NCBI GenBank assembly: GCA_030141605.1
Contig: JAQGDQ010000554.1
Location: 64,001 to 128,000, forward strand
Reading direction: 5' to 3'
Length of the DNA: 64,000 nucleotides
DNA from: Tubiluchus corallicola
Lineage: Eukaryota; Priapulida; Priapulimorpha; Priapulimorphida; Tubiluchidae
Every line of letters begins with the position of its first letter. Position 1 is the stretch's first letter. The notes below the pieces were generated by a model that was given only the letters and a program-made list of their open reading frames with translations, was not told the DNA's origin and made no database searches. The translations under genes were made by a program, and so were the position numbers. Shown here one piece after another: positions 1 to 10,655 of this stretch.

Positions 1-1
1 G

Positions 2-3000
2 AACAACGGAACAGCTTTGGCATTTTGGATGGCTAACGCTTCTGAACTGCTGCATTTTCTCAAATGTGACCGAGATATTGGACCTTATTCTGTAACATGT
101 CAAGATACTTTAGCTGATGTTGTACATTTGTCCTTTAAGCTTCTAACATATGCTCTCCAACGTGAGCTGGATGGAACATTACTGACATTTCTTGAAGACA
201 CTGACATGGATGTTGATGGAAGTGCAATAAATCCTGTGTTGAGTACATTAGCATCCGCTATGGCTTTGCTTAGACGATGTCGTGTGAATGCAGCTCTTAC
301 AATCCAATTGTTTTCACAATTATTTCACTACATTAACATGTGGCTGTTTAACACTGTGGTAAATTCTGGCAGCATTCCTAGCCCAAAGCCACAGCAATTA
401 TGCACATATGTTTGGGGAGGCAGACTGAAAAGACGCTTGCACAGAGTTGAAGTTTGGGCTGAAAAACAAGGGCTGGAACTTGCTGCAGACTGTCACTTGT
501 GTAGGGTGACCCAAACAGCACATCTGTTACAAACGAGTAAACATTCTGTTGAAGATATTTCAAACATTTCATCAGCTTGTTTCAAATTAAACTCTCTTCA
601 GCTACGCGCATTATTAGAGCAATATCAGCCGGAGAGCAATGAGCCACCTATACCGAAAGAGTTAGTGAAGACTGTGATCTCAGTTGCAGAGAACACAGCT
701 GATGAACTTATTCGCAGTGATGGAAGACAGGTTCTTTTGGAAGAGGAAGCTGATCTTCAACTTCCGTTTCTGTTACCAGAGGATGGTTATTCTTCGGAAA
801 TTATTCGTGGCTTGCCACCTGGGCTAGACGAAAATATTAAATCTTTAATGGAACAAGGTGTGTGTCGCTTGACCATACAACCAATGTCCAGTGGAATGTG
901 GACTATATACATGGGACCATTTGAATTGGTGAAAAGCGCATCTGATGCAGGGAGACCCAGTTCTGGACGCAGTGGAGCATCTGATGACCTTCGTATTTCC
1001 AAAGGAACTGGAGCACCTTGGGAACCAGAAATGATGACTGTTACTTTTCCTAAGAAAGGTGGTGGCATTGGATTAAGTATTGTTGCAGCTAAAGGTGTTG
1101 GACAAGAAGAACAAGGTATTTATGTTAAAAAGGTTGTGAAGGATGCAGCTGCTGATGATGATGGCCGCCTTGGTGCTGGTGACCAGTTAGTTTCTGTCAA
1201 TGGTAATAGTTTAATTGGTGTTTCTCAGGAAAGAGCTGCAGAAATAATGGCTTCCTGTGGGCAGCTAGTTACATTTCAGGTAGTAAAGCAAGCGGCAATT
1301 TATCACGGTCTTGCAACATTACTCAGTCAGCCTTCACCAGAGCTGAAACGTAGTAGTACCAGCACTCTTGGTGACAAAGGAATGCCAATTAAAAAAGAAC
1401 CGTTGCTACTAAAACATGACCAGCGACGTACTGCTAAGCAAAAACCAAAAATCTATAGCAATGGCAGATTATCTGAAAGTAAAAGTGTACCAGATTTGAA
1501 TACCGGTGATCAAAGGTTAAAACAGGAACGATTGAAAACACAAGCACCTGGTAGCACTGGCCACCTTACACCTGTTGACCATTATCATGACATGCATACA
1601 TCTTATCCAAATGAACCGTCATCTTTGCAATACATGCCTGAGAAATTCAAATCTACAGGACAGTTGCCTGATGAAGATGATGATGATGGTGGCTTTAAAG
1701 ATCCAAACAGGTCTAGCAGTAGCTCGCACATCACTAGGAAGCCCCAGGTTAACTCGCTCGAAAATTATGCTACCAAGTATTCACCTCAGCCACAAGATTA
1801 TTCTGCTAAACATTTGCCGTATCATCAAGATTACGTTGCAAAACAATTACCTCAATCACATGATTATGCTATTAAACATTCACTTCATCCACAGGATCAA
1901 ACTGCAAAATATGCTCCATATCCACAAGATTATAGTACTACAAAACATTCGCCATACCCATCTGATCATACTACTAAACATCCACCACATCCACATGGTT
2001 ATCCAGCAAAACACTCATTTAACAACATGAATAATATCTCAGATAATATAAATTCAAGTCAATTAATGAACTCGGTTGGTCAGCCACCGGAAAGCAAATA
2101 TCCACCATTTGAATCCACAGCTAGTTATACTTCTGATCAGGGAAGCCAGATTCAAAGGCAGCTGGAAGTTAAGCCAAATTGGCTTCGTTCTGAGCATAGG
2201 TCACCCGACCAGTGGCCTGAAGCTCCTGAGCAATGGTCTTCAAATAGTCATTCAGATCACAGACAAATGGCTCATGAGCCACAGGAACTGAACATGACAG
2301 ATGGACCAGCAGAGGATGAGGAATGGTACCCTCCAGAAAAGCCACCCCGACAGTCAGAGTATCAGAAAGCAAGGGAGGAGTTGATGCGGAAGCACAACCA
2401 GATAAATTCAGACGAGGCTGATTCATATAGTATACCCCGTGTGGTAATAGATCCTTTGAAGTTCCAGCCAAAATTCTTCTCTAACACACAGCCATTACCT
2501 AAAGACTTAGTTTTGGATGCCTTTGTGGATAATCGAATACCCAAGGATCCACCTCCTGTAGCTCCAAAACCAAAATTGGCTCGGCCAGAGAAACCATTGA
2601 TTGATCTGCCAGATATTCCAAAAAAGCAAGTAAGGCCAACTGAAGCTCAAGCACACTTCTTTAATGCTCATCAACATGTTGAACATATCCCACAACCACA
2701 TGCGGATACAAAGACTGTATTTAGTAAGCAGTACTTACTGGAAAAATGTAGGTATGACTCACCAGAATTGCCTCCACCTCCACTTGAACTTATTCAGCCT
2801 CCTTCGACTTCTGATACACCTCCGTTTGATGATCTTCCTCCTCCGCCTCCACAAGGTATGCGACCTTATGTTCCATCCCACTTTATTCCCCCCTCTCAGT
2901 CTTCCAATAAGGAAAACAGATATGAAGAGCAACCAAGCAGTTATGGCAATGAGCGCCAACTTTATTATGGAAATCAGCAACCACACAGTGTTCAAAGATC

Positions 3001-4315
3001 TAATGTTGCAGGAAGCAGCAGTGATTATATGCATAGTGGTGGTTATATGAGTCAGCAGAAATATAATGATAGGCATGGCTCAGAGTTACAGCCAAGTTCT
3101 TCGCAATTTGTTCATCGTAACTATGACGCTTCTGCAGTTGCAAATTCTGTGGTGGACAGCAGGCAGTGGGCAGCTGTACCCTTATCATATGAACAAAACA
3201 TGGCTACAAATAAGAGTATGCCCCAGTTTCTTGATAGTGAGACAATAGTGAATCTTCTTCAAGAAATAGAAGAGCTGAAGTCCCTACCTTCAAGAACTAC
3301 AGATGAAGAAGCTCGGTTGAGAGCTCTAAAGTTAGAATATGAATTCCAGCGTCGCTTATTAGAAATCGGAAATGATGACGAAGATGATAATGATGAATAT
3401 GATGATGTAAGATGGAATGAAGATATTAATATTCCGGCTGAACAAGCTGAATTGATAGAAAAGGCTGAGAAGAAAAAAATGGAGAAAATACATGAAGTGT
3501 TGCCGAAATCTGAAGAGTCTAACAAATATCCTAAATTTTCGAAAACTGAAGCTAAACCCGATAGTGAAGAAAAAGAAAAAGCTGAAAAAATGAGACTGAA
3601 GAAACTTGAAGAATTAAGGAAAATAAGAGAAGCCGAGAATGAAGCATTACGAGAGCTGCAAGCTGCTAGGCATGCAGAGGAAAAAGCAATAGAAGAAGCT
3701 AGAAAGGAGCAAGAATATCTTAGGAAAGCAGAGATGCAAGTCATGCAACATAAGGAACCACAATCAGATGGAAATTATATCAAGACTCAAGATATTATGG
3801 TAAAACAGCAATCAGATGTCGACAAGGCTAAGATGCCAAAGTCACAACGGGAAGTGTCATTTTCACATGATTCACCAAATGTGAATGATTCTCCATGGGC
3901 TGACATGAGCTATGGTTACGGACAAAATCGTGATCGCTTGGGTCACGGGCAGTTAGAGAAATCTGCAAAACAGGAAGTAGCAACTCCATCTCGTGGTGTT
4001 CAAGATGATAACATTACAAACAATAACGTTAAATTTGTAGACTGGCAAACCCCGCCATTTGATCAACAATTTCCAAATTTAATAGCAACTGCTACACCAG
4101 GTGTTATAGGTGCCCAGGAAAGTTACAGAGACCCACGAGAACGTCGACTGTTGGATATGCAGTTGCAAGCTGATAAAAGCAGTCATGGTGAACACCTTAG
4201 CTTTAAGGACAAAATGAAGCTGTTTGCCTCAGACTTGGGAGAAACGAATACACCGCCAGAAAAAAGTAAAATCTCCAGGAAACAACGAGATCTCGAGGAA
4301 TATTTGCAAACCTGA
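2..4315 (+). CDS. AFDN: Afadin (AF-6/canoe), 3' part: dilute-domain end, PDZ, proline-rich linker, coiled coil, C-terminus
   Basis: Afadin is the cytoplasmic adaptor that links nectins and small GTPases to F-actin at adherens junctions. The reading frame is already open at base 2 and runs to TGA at 4313-4315 (1,437 codons), so the exon enters from the left edge. The Ras-association and FHA domains lie outside the window. The motif ALAFWMANASELL and the run RRCRVNAALTIQLFSQLFH are the dilute (myosin-V cargo-like) domain, up to about base 770. The PDZ domain is at about 1025-1300, with a GIGLSI ligand loop. A low-complexity linker follows, with PPPVAPKPK at about 2550 and LPPPPPQ at about 2837, both possible SH3 or profilin sites. 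A charged coiled coil spans about 3240-3760. The end (PGVIGAQESYRDPRERR, then LSFKDKMKLF) matches the conserved afadin tail. No intron interrupts 4.3 kb. The TTG at 17 is not a start; it is internal to the exon. Confidence 0.95.
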   Translation, partial: NNGTALAFWMANASELLHFLKCDRDIGPYSVTCQDTLADVVHLSFKLLTYALQRELDGTLLTFLEDTDMDVDGSAINPVLSTLASAMALLRRCRVNAALTIQLFSQLFHYINMWLFNTVVNSGSIPSPKPQQLCTYVWGGRLKRRLHRVEVWAEKQGLELAADCHLCRVTQTAHLLQTSKHSVEDISNISSACFKLNSLQLRALLEQYQPESNEPPIPKELVKTVISVAENTADELIRSDGRQVLLEEEADLQLPFLLPEDGYSSEIIRGLPPGLDENIKSLMEQGVCRLTIQPMSSGMWTIYMGPFELVKSASDAGRPSSGRSGASDDLRISKGTGAPWEPEMMTVTFPKKGGGIGLSIVAAKGVGQEEQGIYVKKVVKDAAADDDGRLGAGDQLVSVNGNSLIGVSQERAAEIMASCGQLVTFQVVKQAAIYHGLATLLSQPSPELKRSSTSTLGDKGMPIKKEPLLLKHDQRRTAKQKPKIYSNGRLSESKSVPDLNTGDQRLKQERLKTQAPGSTGHLTPVDHYHDMHTSYPNEPSSLQYMPEKFKSTGQLPDEDDDDGGFKDPNRSSSSSHITRKPQVNSLENYATKYSPQPQDYSAKHLPYHQDYVAKQLPQSHDYAIKHSLHPQDQTAKYAPYPQDYSTTKHSPYPSDHTTKHPPHPHGYPAKHSFNNMNNISDNINSSQLMNSVGQPPESKYPPFESTASYTSDQGSQIQRQLEVKPNWLRSEHRSPDQWPEAPEQWSSNSHSDHRQMAHEPQELNMTDGPAEDEEWYPPEKPPRQSEYQKAREELMRKHNQINSDEADSYSIPRVVIDPLKFQPKFFSNTQPLPKDLVLDAFVDNRIPKDPPPVAPKPKLARPEKPLIDLPDIPKKQVRPTEAQAHFFNAHQHVEHIPQPHADTKTVFSKQYLLEKCRYDSPELPPPPLELIQPPSTSDTPPFDDLPPPPPQGMRPYVPSHFIPPSQSSNKENRYEEQPSSYGNERQLYYGNQQPHSVQRSNVAGSSSDYMHSGGYMSQQKYNDRHGSELQPSSSQFVHRNYDASAVANSVVDSRQWAAVPLSYEQNMATNKSMPQFLDSETIVNLLQEIEELKSLPSRTTDEEARLRALKLEYEFQRRLLEIGNDDEDDNDEYDDVRWNEDINIPAEQAELIEKAEKKKMEKIHEVLPKSEESNKYPKFSKTEAKPDSEEKEKAEKMRLKKLEELRKIREAENEALRELQAARHAEEKAIEEARKEQEYLRKAEMQVMQHKEPQSDGNYIKTQDIMVKQQSDVDKAKMPKSQREVSFSHDSPNVNDSPWADMSYGYGQNRDRLGHGQLEKSAKQEVATPSRGVQDDNITNNNVKFVDWQTPPFDQQFPNLIATATPGVIGAQESYRDPRERRLLDMQLQADKSSHGEHLSFKDKMKLFASDLGETNTPPEKSKISRKQRDLEEYLQT
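1766..2021 (+). repeat. Degenerate tandem repeat coding for ~11-residue units inside afadin
   Basis: Within the afadin linker about eight copies of an 11-12 residue unit follow one another. Examples are AKHLPYHQDYV, AKQLPQSHDYA, AKYAPYPQDYS and TKHSPYPSDHT. The consensus is roughly (A/T)KhsPxPqDYs, rich in His, Pro, Tyr and Gln. Substitutions have accumulated but the frame is kept, so the repeat is translated. It is probably disordered and, as far as I know, not part of vertebrate afadin. Confidence 0.75.
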
Positions 4316-4430
4316 TTTTCTTCAGAGCACCGTGGTGCAGTGGCCTTTGCGAATACTGAAATGTAACTGGCAAGTGATGTATAGAAATTTTAAACAACAT
4401 ATAAGAAAGTAAAGCTCTCAAGCCTATTTT

Positions 4431-4566
4431 TCATGTTAACGACAGTACTGAAAGAAATATTGTTTCATGTTACTGACAGTACTGAAAGAAATATCGTTTT
4501 ATGTTAATGACGGTACTAAAAGAAATATTATTTCTTGTTACTGACAGTACTCAAATAAATATTGTT
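4431..4566 (+). repeat. 34-bp tandem repeat, four copies, in afadin 3' UTR
   Basis: Four consecutive 34-bp units begin at 4431, 4465, 4499 and 4533. Each starts near TCATGTTA and contains GACAGTACTGAAAGAAATAT. Units differ by a few substitutions and no indels. The repeat starts 115 bases after the stop codon, so it is probably transcribed in the 3' UTR. The last unit contains an AATAAA (4554-4559). Confidence 0.85.
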
Positions 4567-5956
4567 AATTATTAATAATATGACTTTATTCTAAGTACTT
4601 GTAATAATGAGTTCTGTTACACATTTGCTTTGGTTGTGGAGATTCTGTAGTGAATTTTTATGCAAAACCTTGTTTAACTGTATAAGGCATTGTAATTGCA
4701 GGTATAGTTTGTGCTTTAGGGTTGTGCAGTTATTTAATTTTCCGATTTTTCTTTATGATTTTGACAATGTCGTTAGGCCTAGTTAATAATGAGTAGCGTC
4801 TGAATTAGTAATATAGTATTCTTCTTTATGTACAAGTTTACTAGTTGATATGTTATTAGTTAACTATGTATAAAACCATTATTAATGACTAATTATCCTT
4901 GTTTATCCTTTTTGTCGTACTGTATCTAACGGGACTTTTTTTGACAGGTATGACTGACAAATTTGATCATTAACTTAATTATTGCCACTACACATTATGT
5001 ATGAATATCTAATGAACATTTTGAAGAATGCCTTATAATAATGTTATTTTGTTTGAATTGCAATTTGTTGATGTACGTTTTATTTACACTTCTTAGCTGT
5101 ATAATTAGTTAGGAAGAGAGCGCACGTGTAAAGTTCGAGGTTGTGTATTGTAGAATGACTTTTGCAGACCTAGTTAAGCCATATTGCCAATCAATGTTTA
5201 TTAATCATTTTTAGTATCATGTTACTAACGTTTAACGTATCATTTATGGTTAGCTTTACCCCGGTTATATCCATTGTCTGTGAAGCTGTACTTATAAGCT
5301 TTTGTCTGTGTAATCTTTATGTTGTTTATAAGTTTAGTGTTTTTTGCACCGGATTTCTAACTGTGACTTTAATATCCTGCCAGCCCCCATGTGCCTTTAG
5401 TAATTTGCTGGGCCTTGAAGTATGCATTGAACGTGTAGCGTATGTGTAGGGATGTAAAGCATTAGGTTCCTTAGCGGTGGGTTGGAAGTTAGAAAAAAGA
5501 AAGTTTTGGAAGGAGACTTTGATTTGCTCATAATTATGGTGAACTATTTTTTAATTATGGTTAATCATGGTAATAGCTAACAGTAAATCGGTTCCATTGT
5601 GTTTGTATTTCATAATGTGAGGGAGAAGAGAAGGTTCTATTACTTAGAATTTGTTGCATTTGTGGATATCTTTAGAGACATTATTGGTCTTATCAGAAAC
5701 TGAGCACTAACTGAAAGTGACCTAAGCATCCAATTTTGAAAAGGATGGCTCTGCTGAGAATTTCCACAGTCCTGAATAACGATCATTTATTTAATTTGCC
5801 ATTCTAGATTCCTGCCATAATCTTAAATTAGTTTTAGCAATTGCTATTCATCATGTTAAATATTAAAATGTTTATTCATTGACGGGCGATAACATTATTT
5901 TTTGTATTTTGATTCTTAAATCGCAATGTAAATTTCTTAAATTTCGCAATAATAAA
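4554..5956 (+). promoter_or_regulatory. Candidate afadin polyadenylation signals
   Basis: AATAAA hexamers on the + strand lie at 4554-4559 (inside the last 34-bp unit) and at 5951-5956. Either could end the afadin transcript. Hexamers are frequent by chance in AT-rich DNA, so the choice is open. Confidence 0.3.
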
Positions 5957-8900
5957 TATTTTTCTCTTTTAATAATGTAAACACAGTATTTAATTCCTGT
6001 TATTTCGTAGCTGATCGTCGTCAAATAGGCCTAGTCTTGTTTTTCGACACGTCGCCTATCTTCCACAAAGTTTTGTCGAAGTTTCTGCACAACGTTTGAG
6101 ACCTCGTAGACAGTGGCGTAGCGAGTTTGTGGCGGCCGGGGCAAAAGAACTTGTGGCGCCTTACCCTTTTAATGTTTTGATCATTTGTTTCGTGAGTGAA
6201 GCCACAAGTTGTGCGCGTTTTGTGCGTCCCTGAATCTGACTTTCCTTTTTCCAGAGTCTGACATGACGGCATAAATACAAACCTACAAACCATTTTTTCT
6301 AAGAATTACCATGAGTTAAATTTGCGACACTGCACCGGAATAACAATTTTCTATGCATTAGTTGCTCATAATACGAAAGTCCTTAAACATTCGGCTACAA
6401 CATTAAAACATACAAAGATTATGAAAGATACAAAACATAGGGTTTCATAATAATATAATTGGCTCTTGGAGAAACGCTACCGTTTCTCTCAAAATTATCA
6501 AATTGCTATAAGCCACACGACACCGTACATATGCCGTTAAGTAAAAACAGCGTTTTTTCTACTCTGAATGTAGTAATTAAGTGAGCCACTTACTAGGCAA
6601 TTTTGTTGTAGTTTGAAAACTTAACTATTTTGATAATCTCTGCCCGTGGTTGTATTTGCACCTTGTTTCTCGTATAGAAACCACAATTCTGTAGCTTAGT
6701 ACAGTATCACCAAATTCATTCTCTATCCGCCGCAAATTGCCAGTTATTTAACAAGGCCAATTTTACGCACTCCTGAGGCTGCGTTTTCGTTATATTTGCG
6801 GCAAATTTCCAAAGTTTTTAACTGTTAACAAATCAAGCAAAGGTTAATCGATAAAAATATTGATTCTCTTTGCCGTTTCCCTTTGAGCCATCACGAATTT
6901 CTCACCAGTATATTGGTTTACTCGCTAGCGAAGTAATTCTAGTGTGTTTTGCGGTCATGCCGGTTTCGTTCTCACTCTCATTGTTGTTCATGTAGGCTTA
7001 ATGGAAAGCAAGATGATTTTTCATAATCGACATCATTTTGGTGCACGGTAAGAAGTACACACCTATAACAATGCAAAAACGTTTCTGATAATTAAGCGAT
7101 AGGTTAAAAACTTAATTAACAGCCGGCGAGGGTAATTAGTGATGTCAGCAAAATTGAACATTCCATGAGTGTGTTGCACGTGCTTGCAAAAGCGAAGATT
7201 GAAGTCTACAGTGCTAATGTAGACATTCGATTTGATATACAATAACACTTTAACACTATAATACAATAACACTAGATGGGCGCTAGGACCCATCTAACTA
7301 GCAAAATAACGAAATGCAAGAACAGCGTTCCATAGCAACGATAAATATGACGTTATAAATATTAAGGACAAAGACACTACAGTCGCTGGGACAATAGACC
7401 ACATTAGTCATAGTTACTATAAGCGATTTTTAATGAACACAACACGGAGACAAACACTAAATGACATTCACGAAAAAACCGAATTCCCCATGACAACATT
7501 AAAATGGTGTTCAAAATGACACCCAGGCTGTTGGGCAGAAAAGCTCAATGAACGAGCAGCTCAGTGCTCCGCATTCCGTACTAGTTCATTGTTTCATTTG
7601 GTACAACAATTTGAAGAGGCGTCAGTATTGTGACAGAGATGATATAGAAATTAAAAAAAAATGAGTGACGTTTTAGCAAACTATAAGGAAGTCAAAGGAT
7701 CTTGTAAAAAGACAAAACTACTGAAATTTCGCGATAAATAGGGGCATTGACAAACGTACATGTATATTAAAAAATTGTAATCCGATCAATTGCTTGGTAT
7801 ACTTATGTACTATAATATTATGTAGATGTACTACTAGCTTGTAAGCTTCCCAAAGCAGTTTCATAGTGTAAGTCCTATCTTGCGAGCAGCTTATAACTGT
7901 TTGCCACATGTAGAAGTGTGACAAGTAGCCATTCATCCATAAGGAAACCCATAGGTGGACAATGGCAACAAACTCAGTGACCGCTTCTCATCATTAATTG
8001 ATCATAATCTTAATTTCAATATTATTGCTAATGACGGAATGAACACACAATTATTAAATTTGAAATTAAACTTTTCCGAAAGAACAAAAATGTGAAAGAA
8101 AGGTTATGGCGTCCCTGGTTCAAACCCTGGCTCCGTCCCTACTTCTTCGCATTTTCTTTCTCAAGAACAGATTTGTTTCAAAACTTAATGCTTATGGACT
8201 CATTCCACTCTTTATGTCACTTAGGCTTATTTAGTTTTTTATGTTTTGATTCCTGTCGGGGTGTAATCAGGTCTACTTTTTTCAAATAGTTTGTATGTCG
8301 TGAGTCTAAGTGAAAAGAAGAAATGAACAAAAAGAGGAAACTAAGCAAGCAGGAAAATGTTGCAACTGAATATAATATTGTACAGCTGAGTATCCCATTT
8401 TAAGCTCATGATGTAGTAGATAAATAAATAGAACTGAGCAAGAGTTGAGCAATTTCACAACACGCTGACTCACAATCAGAAGTGTGCCTTGAACTGGTTT
8501 CATCAGCTCCTCAGCTGGTTTCATAGTTCAACCAGCACTACCTCTGTGGCAGACCTGTATCTCTATAATAAAAAACGACATAGCAGGGCGTGCGGCTTTT
8601 AATGTCTGGATACGCCCTCAGGCGGATTCTCTTTGGTATTTCCAGCCGAGTGCTTTCTGCAACACGTCATCAAAACAACAACAAACTTGCGAAGGCGGAG
8701 GAAAAATTCCGTGCGTACCTCAGTTCCTGGCAAAAGATGGGAAAACATACTGCTCGTAGTCTTTTACTCCTATGCTAGCTTGCTTTGGCTGAAAATTGCG
8801 CTGGCTAGCAGTTCGGTCAAGGGTGCAGTCAGGTTCTAAAGTTAGGGTGTACAAACACATAAAAAACGCCATGACACATATCAAACAATTTGTGACGCAT

Positions 8901-10540
8901 TGATCACACATCTAATTTCGTGTTTAAAACCAAAATATGAAGAAGATAGTTTTACAGGAAGTCAAGTTTATTTTGTATTTACAATTAAAACTCCAAAAAA
9001 GTTTTGCAGCAAGCTCATAAATCTGAAGACATAATAAAACGTGGCTTTTATTGTGTGCTCGGGGGAGGGGTTGCTTCCCTTTTAGCAACGCGAGTGACTA
9101 CAGTCCGTATGCAGGCATATGTGTATCATAATGACCATAATCGCCATTAGTGTCATCTGTCTTCATGATCACATCATCACTGCTATAATGGGAGGTTAAA
9201 GAGAATAAATATGTACGCTTGGTGCAGACACTGAAGAAAAACGGCTTCAAAGTGCAATATTTTGCAATTGAGATTGGGAGCCGCGGGTTCATCTCGAAAA
9301 CCCATTAAAAGATATTGAAAAGTTTCCATAATCTTATTGCATAACATCCGAACCACTTGAAATTTAAGATTTCAAACAGAAAACTGTAAAATTGGCCACC
9401 GTGTCATCTTTCATTATTTTTAAATCCAAAAACGAACCTGCTTGGGCAGATGTAACATTTTTTGTCCCGCAAATGTTTTTAGGTCTGATTTTCAACTTAA
9501 TTTTACTATATTATCATTGCAACAATTTTAGACAATATACAACTTTTTTGTAATATTGAAATCAAATTTATAACCATGCATTGAATTATTTTATCATGAA
9601 TTTCATCTTAATTCTGTACTTTATAATCTTCATATTGCACTAGTGTTTCAGACTAATATACACCTGTTTTATACAGTGCTTGTCAGATTACAAGTTTTGT
9701 TTGCTATTTCTTTTATTTGTAACCAATAAAATTATGTACTACTACTACTATCGTAGTCTTCCTTTTGCCATTTTGATCATCATCATCATCATAACCACAC
9801 CTCTACTGCATTAGTTGATCACCTCCTTCAGTCCCATGCAATTTTCTGAAGAAAATTTGATCAGTCGTTTAAGCCCCAATGGACCAGTCGAACCGAGGCC
9901 CTTGAACCATATTATAGTTATTTTTTGGAAATAATGTATGTATATGGAAGTCAGCAATTGATTGCTCACACCATTCTTCAATAATCCTCACATACAGCAA
10001 TGTCACCAAATGTGTGTAATTTTTACACGATAATCACATTGGTTCATGGCTTGAAAAGGTTTTCTGTTAACCAGCAATTTCCCATCTAATCACGCTGCAA
10101 GAAGATTTTGTGTTTTGCTCCACGCAGAAGCGGAAAAACATTTTCTGTGCGCAGTAGTCAGTGGTAACTGTGACTTCAATAAGGGTTATTTTGCTAGAAT
10201 GCACGTGGAAAGCCATAATAAAAATTATAGTGCCGTATACTATTACCCAGAAATTACCATTATTTAAATTAAACTTAACTAGACAGTATCTGATGCTTGT
10301 GAAGGTTAAAGCTGTCAAGTCTCACAATAGCTAAGCGAGTAAATACGCAGCAAAAGCTTGGTCTATACGAGAGCATTTGATAATACAAAAGAAGTACGCA
10401 ACTAAACAAATGTGAAGATGCAAAAGTGAAAAAAACACTATAAAATTTTAATTTAGAATCAACCTTATAAAGAATGTAAAATCGTGCACGTGCAATAGAG
10501 GAAAGCTGCTTAATGTTTCTAATGAAGTTATACGTTTACT
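4567..10540. other. Afadin 3' flank / intergenic DNA, no gene recognised
   Basis: AT-rich sequence with scattered short open frames that show no family motif. Two things stand out. At 6112 there is a possible transposon end. At about 8115 a GGTTCAAACCC matches a pol III B box, but no A box is seen upstream, so no tRNA or SINE is called. A slightly GC-richer patch at 8580-8850 has open frames on both strands without recognisable protein features. Short ATC and ACT trinucleotide runs lie near 9740-9795. Confidence 0.6.
6112..6170 (+). mobile_element. Possible DNA-transposon terminal fragment
   Basis: CAGTGGCGTAGCGAG followed by a GC-rich GGCGGCCGGGGC resembles terminal motifs of hAT-like elements seen in many invertebrate genomes. 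No matching inverted end (CTCGCTACGCCACTG) is visible in the window, so at best this is one end of a truncated copy. Confidence 0.25.
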
Positions 10541-10544
10541 GTAT

Positions 10545-10548
<4 letters not shown>

Positions 10549-10630
<82 letters not shown>

Positions 10631-10655
10631 CCCCCCCCCCACACACACACACATA
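10549..10655. repeat. Compound microsatellite (AC)n-(ACGC)n-(C)n-(AC)n
   Basis: About 34 bases of AC dinucleotide are followed by ten or so ACGC tetranucleotide units, a run of ten or more C, and a second short AC run. The open frames on both strands here are poly-dipeptide artefacts. Confidence 0.95.

Noticed and set aside
17-19. TTG at 17 as the start of the first gene
   Set aside because: The frame is open to base 2 and the upstream codons (NNGTA before LAFWMANASE) continue the afadin alignment; it is internal coding sequence.
5219-5449. 76-codon + strand frame as a small gene
   Set aside because: Hydrophobic composition from T-rich DNA, no motif, lies in the afadin 3' flank.
8095-8145. 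tRNA or SINE at a GGTTCAAACCC B box
   Set aside because: No A box at the proper distance and no foldable cloverleaf.
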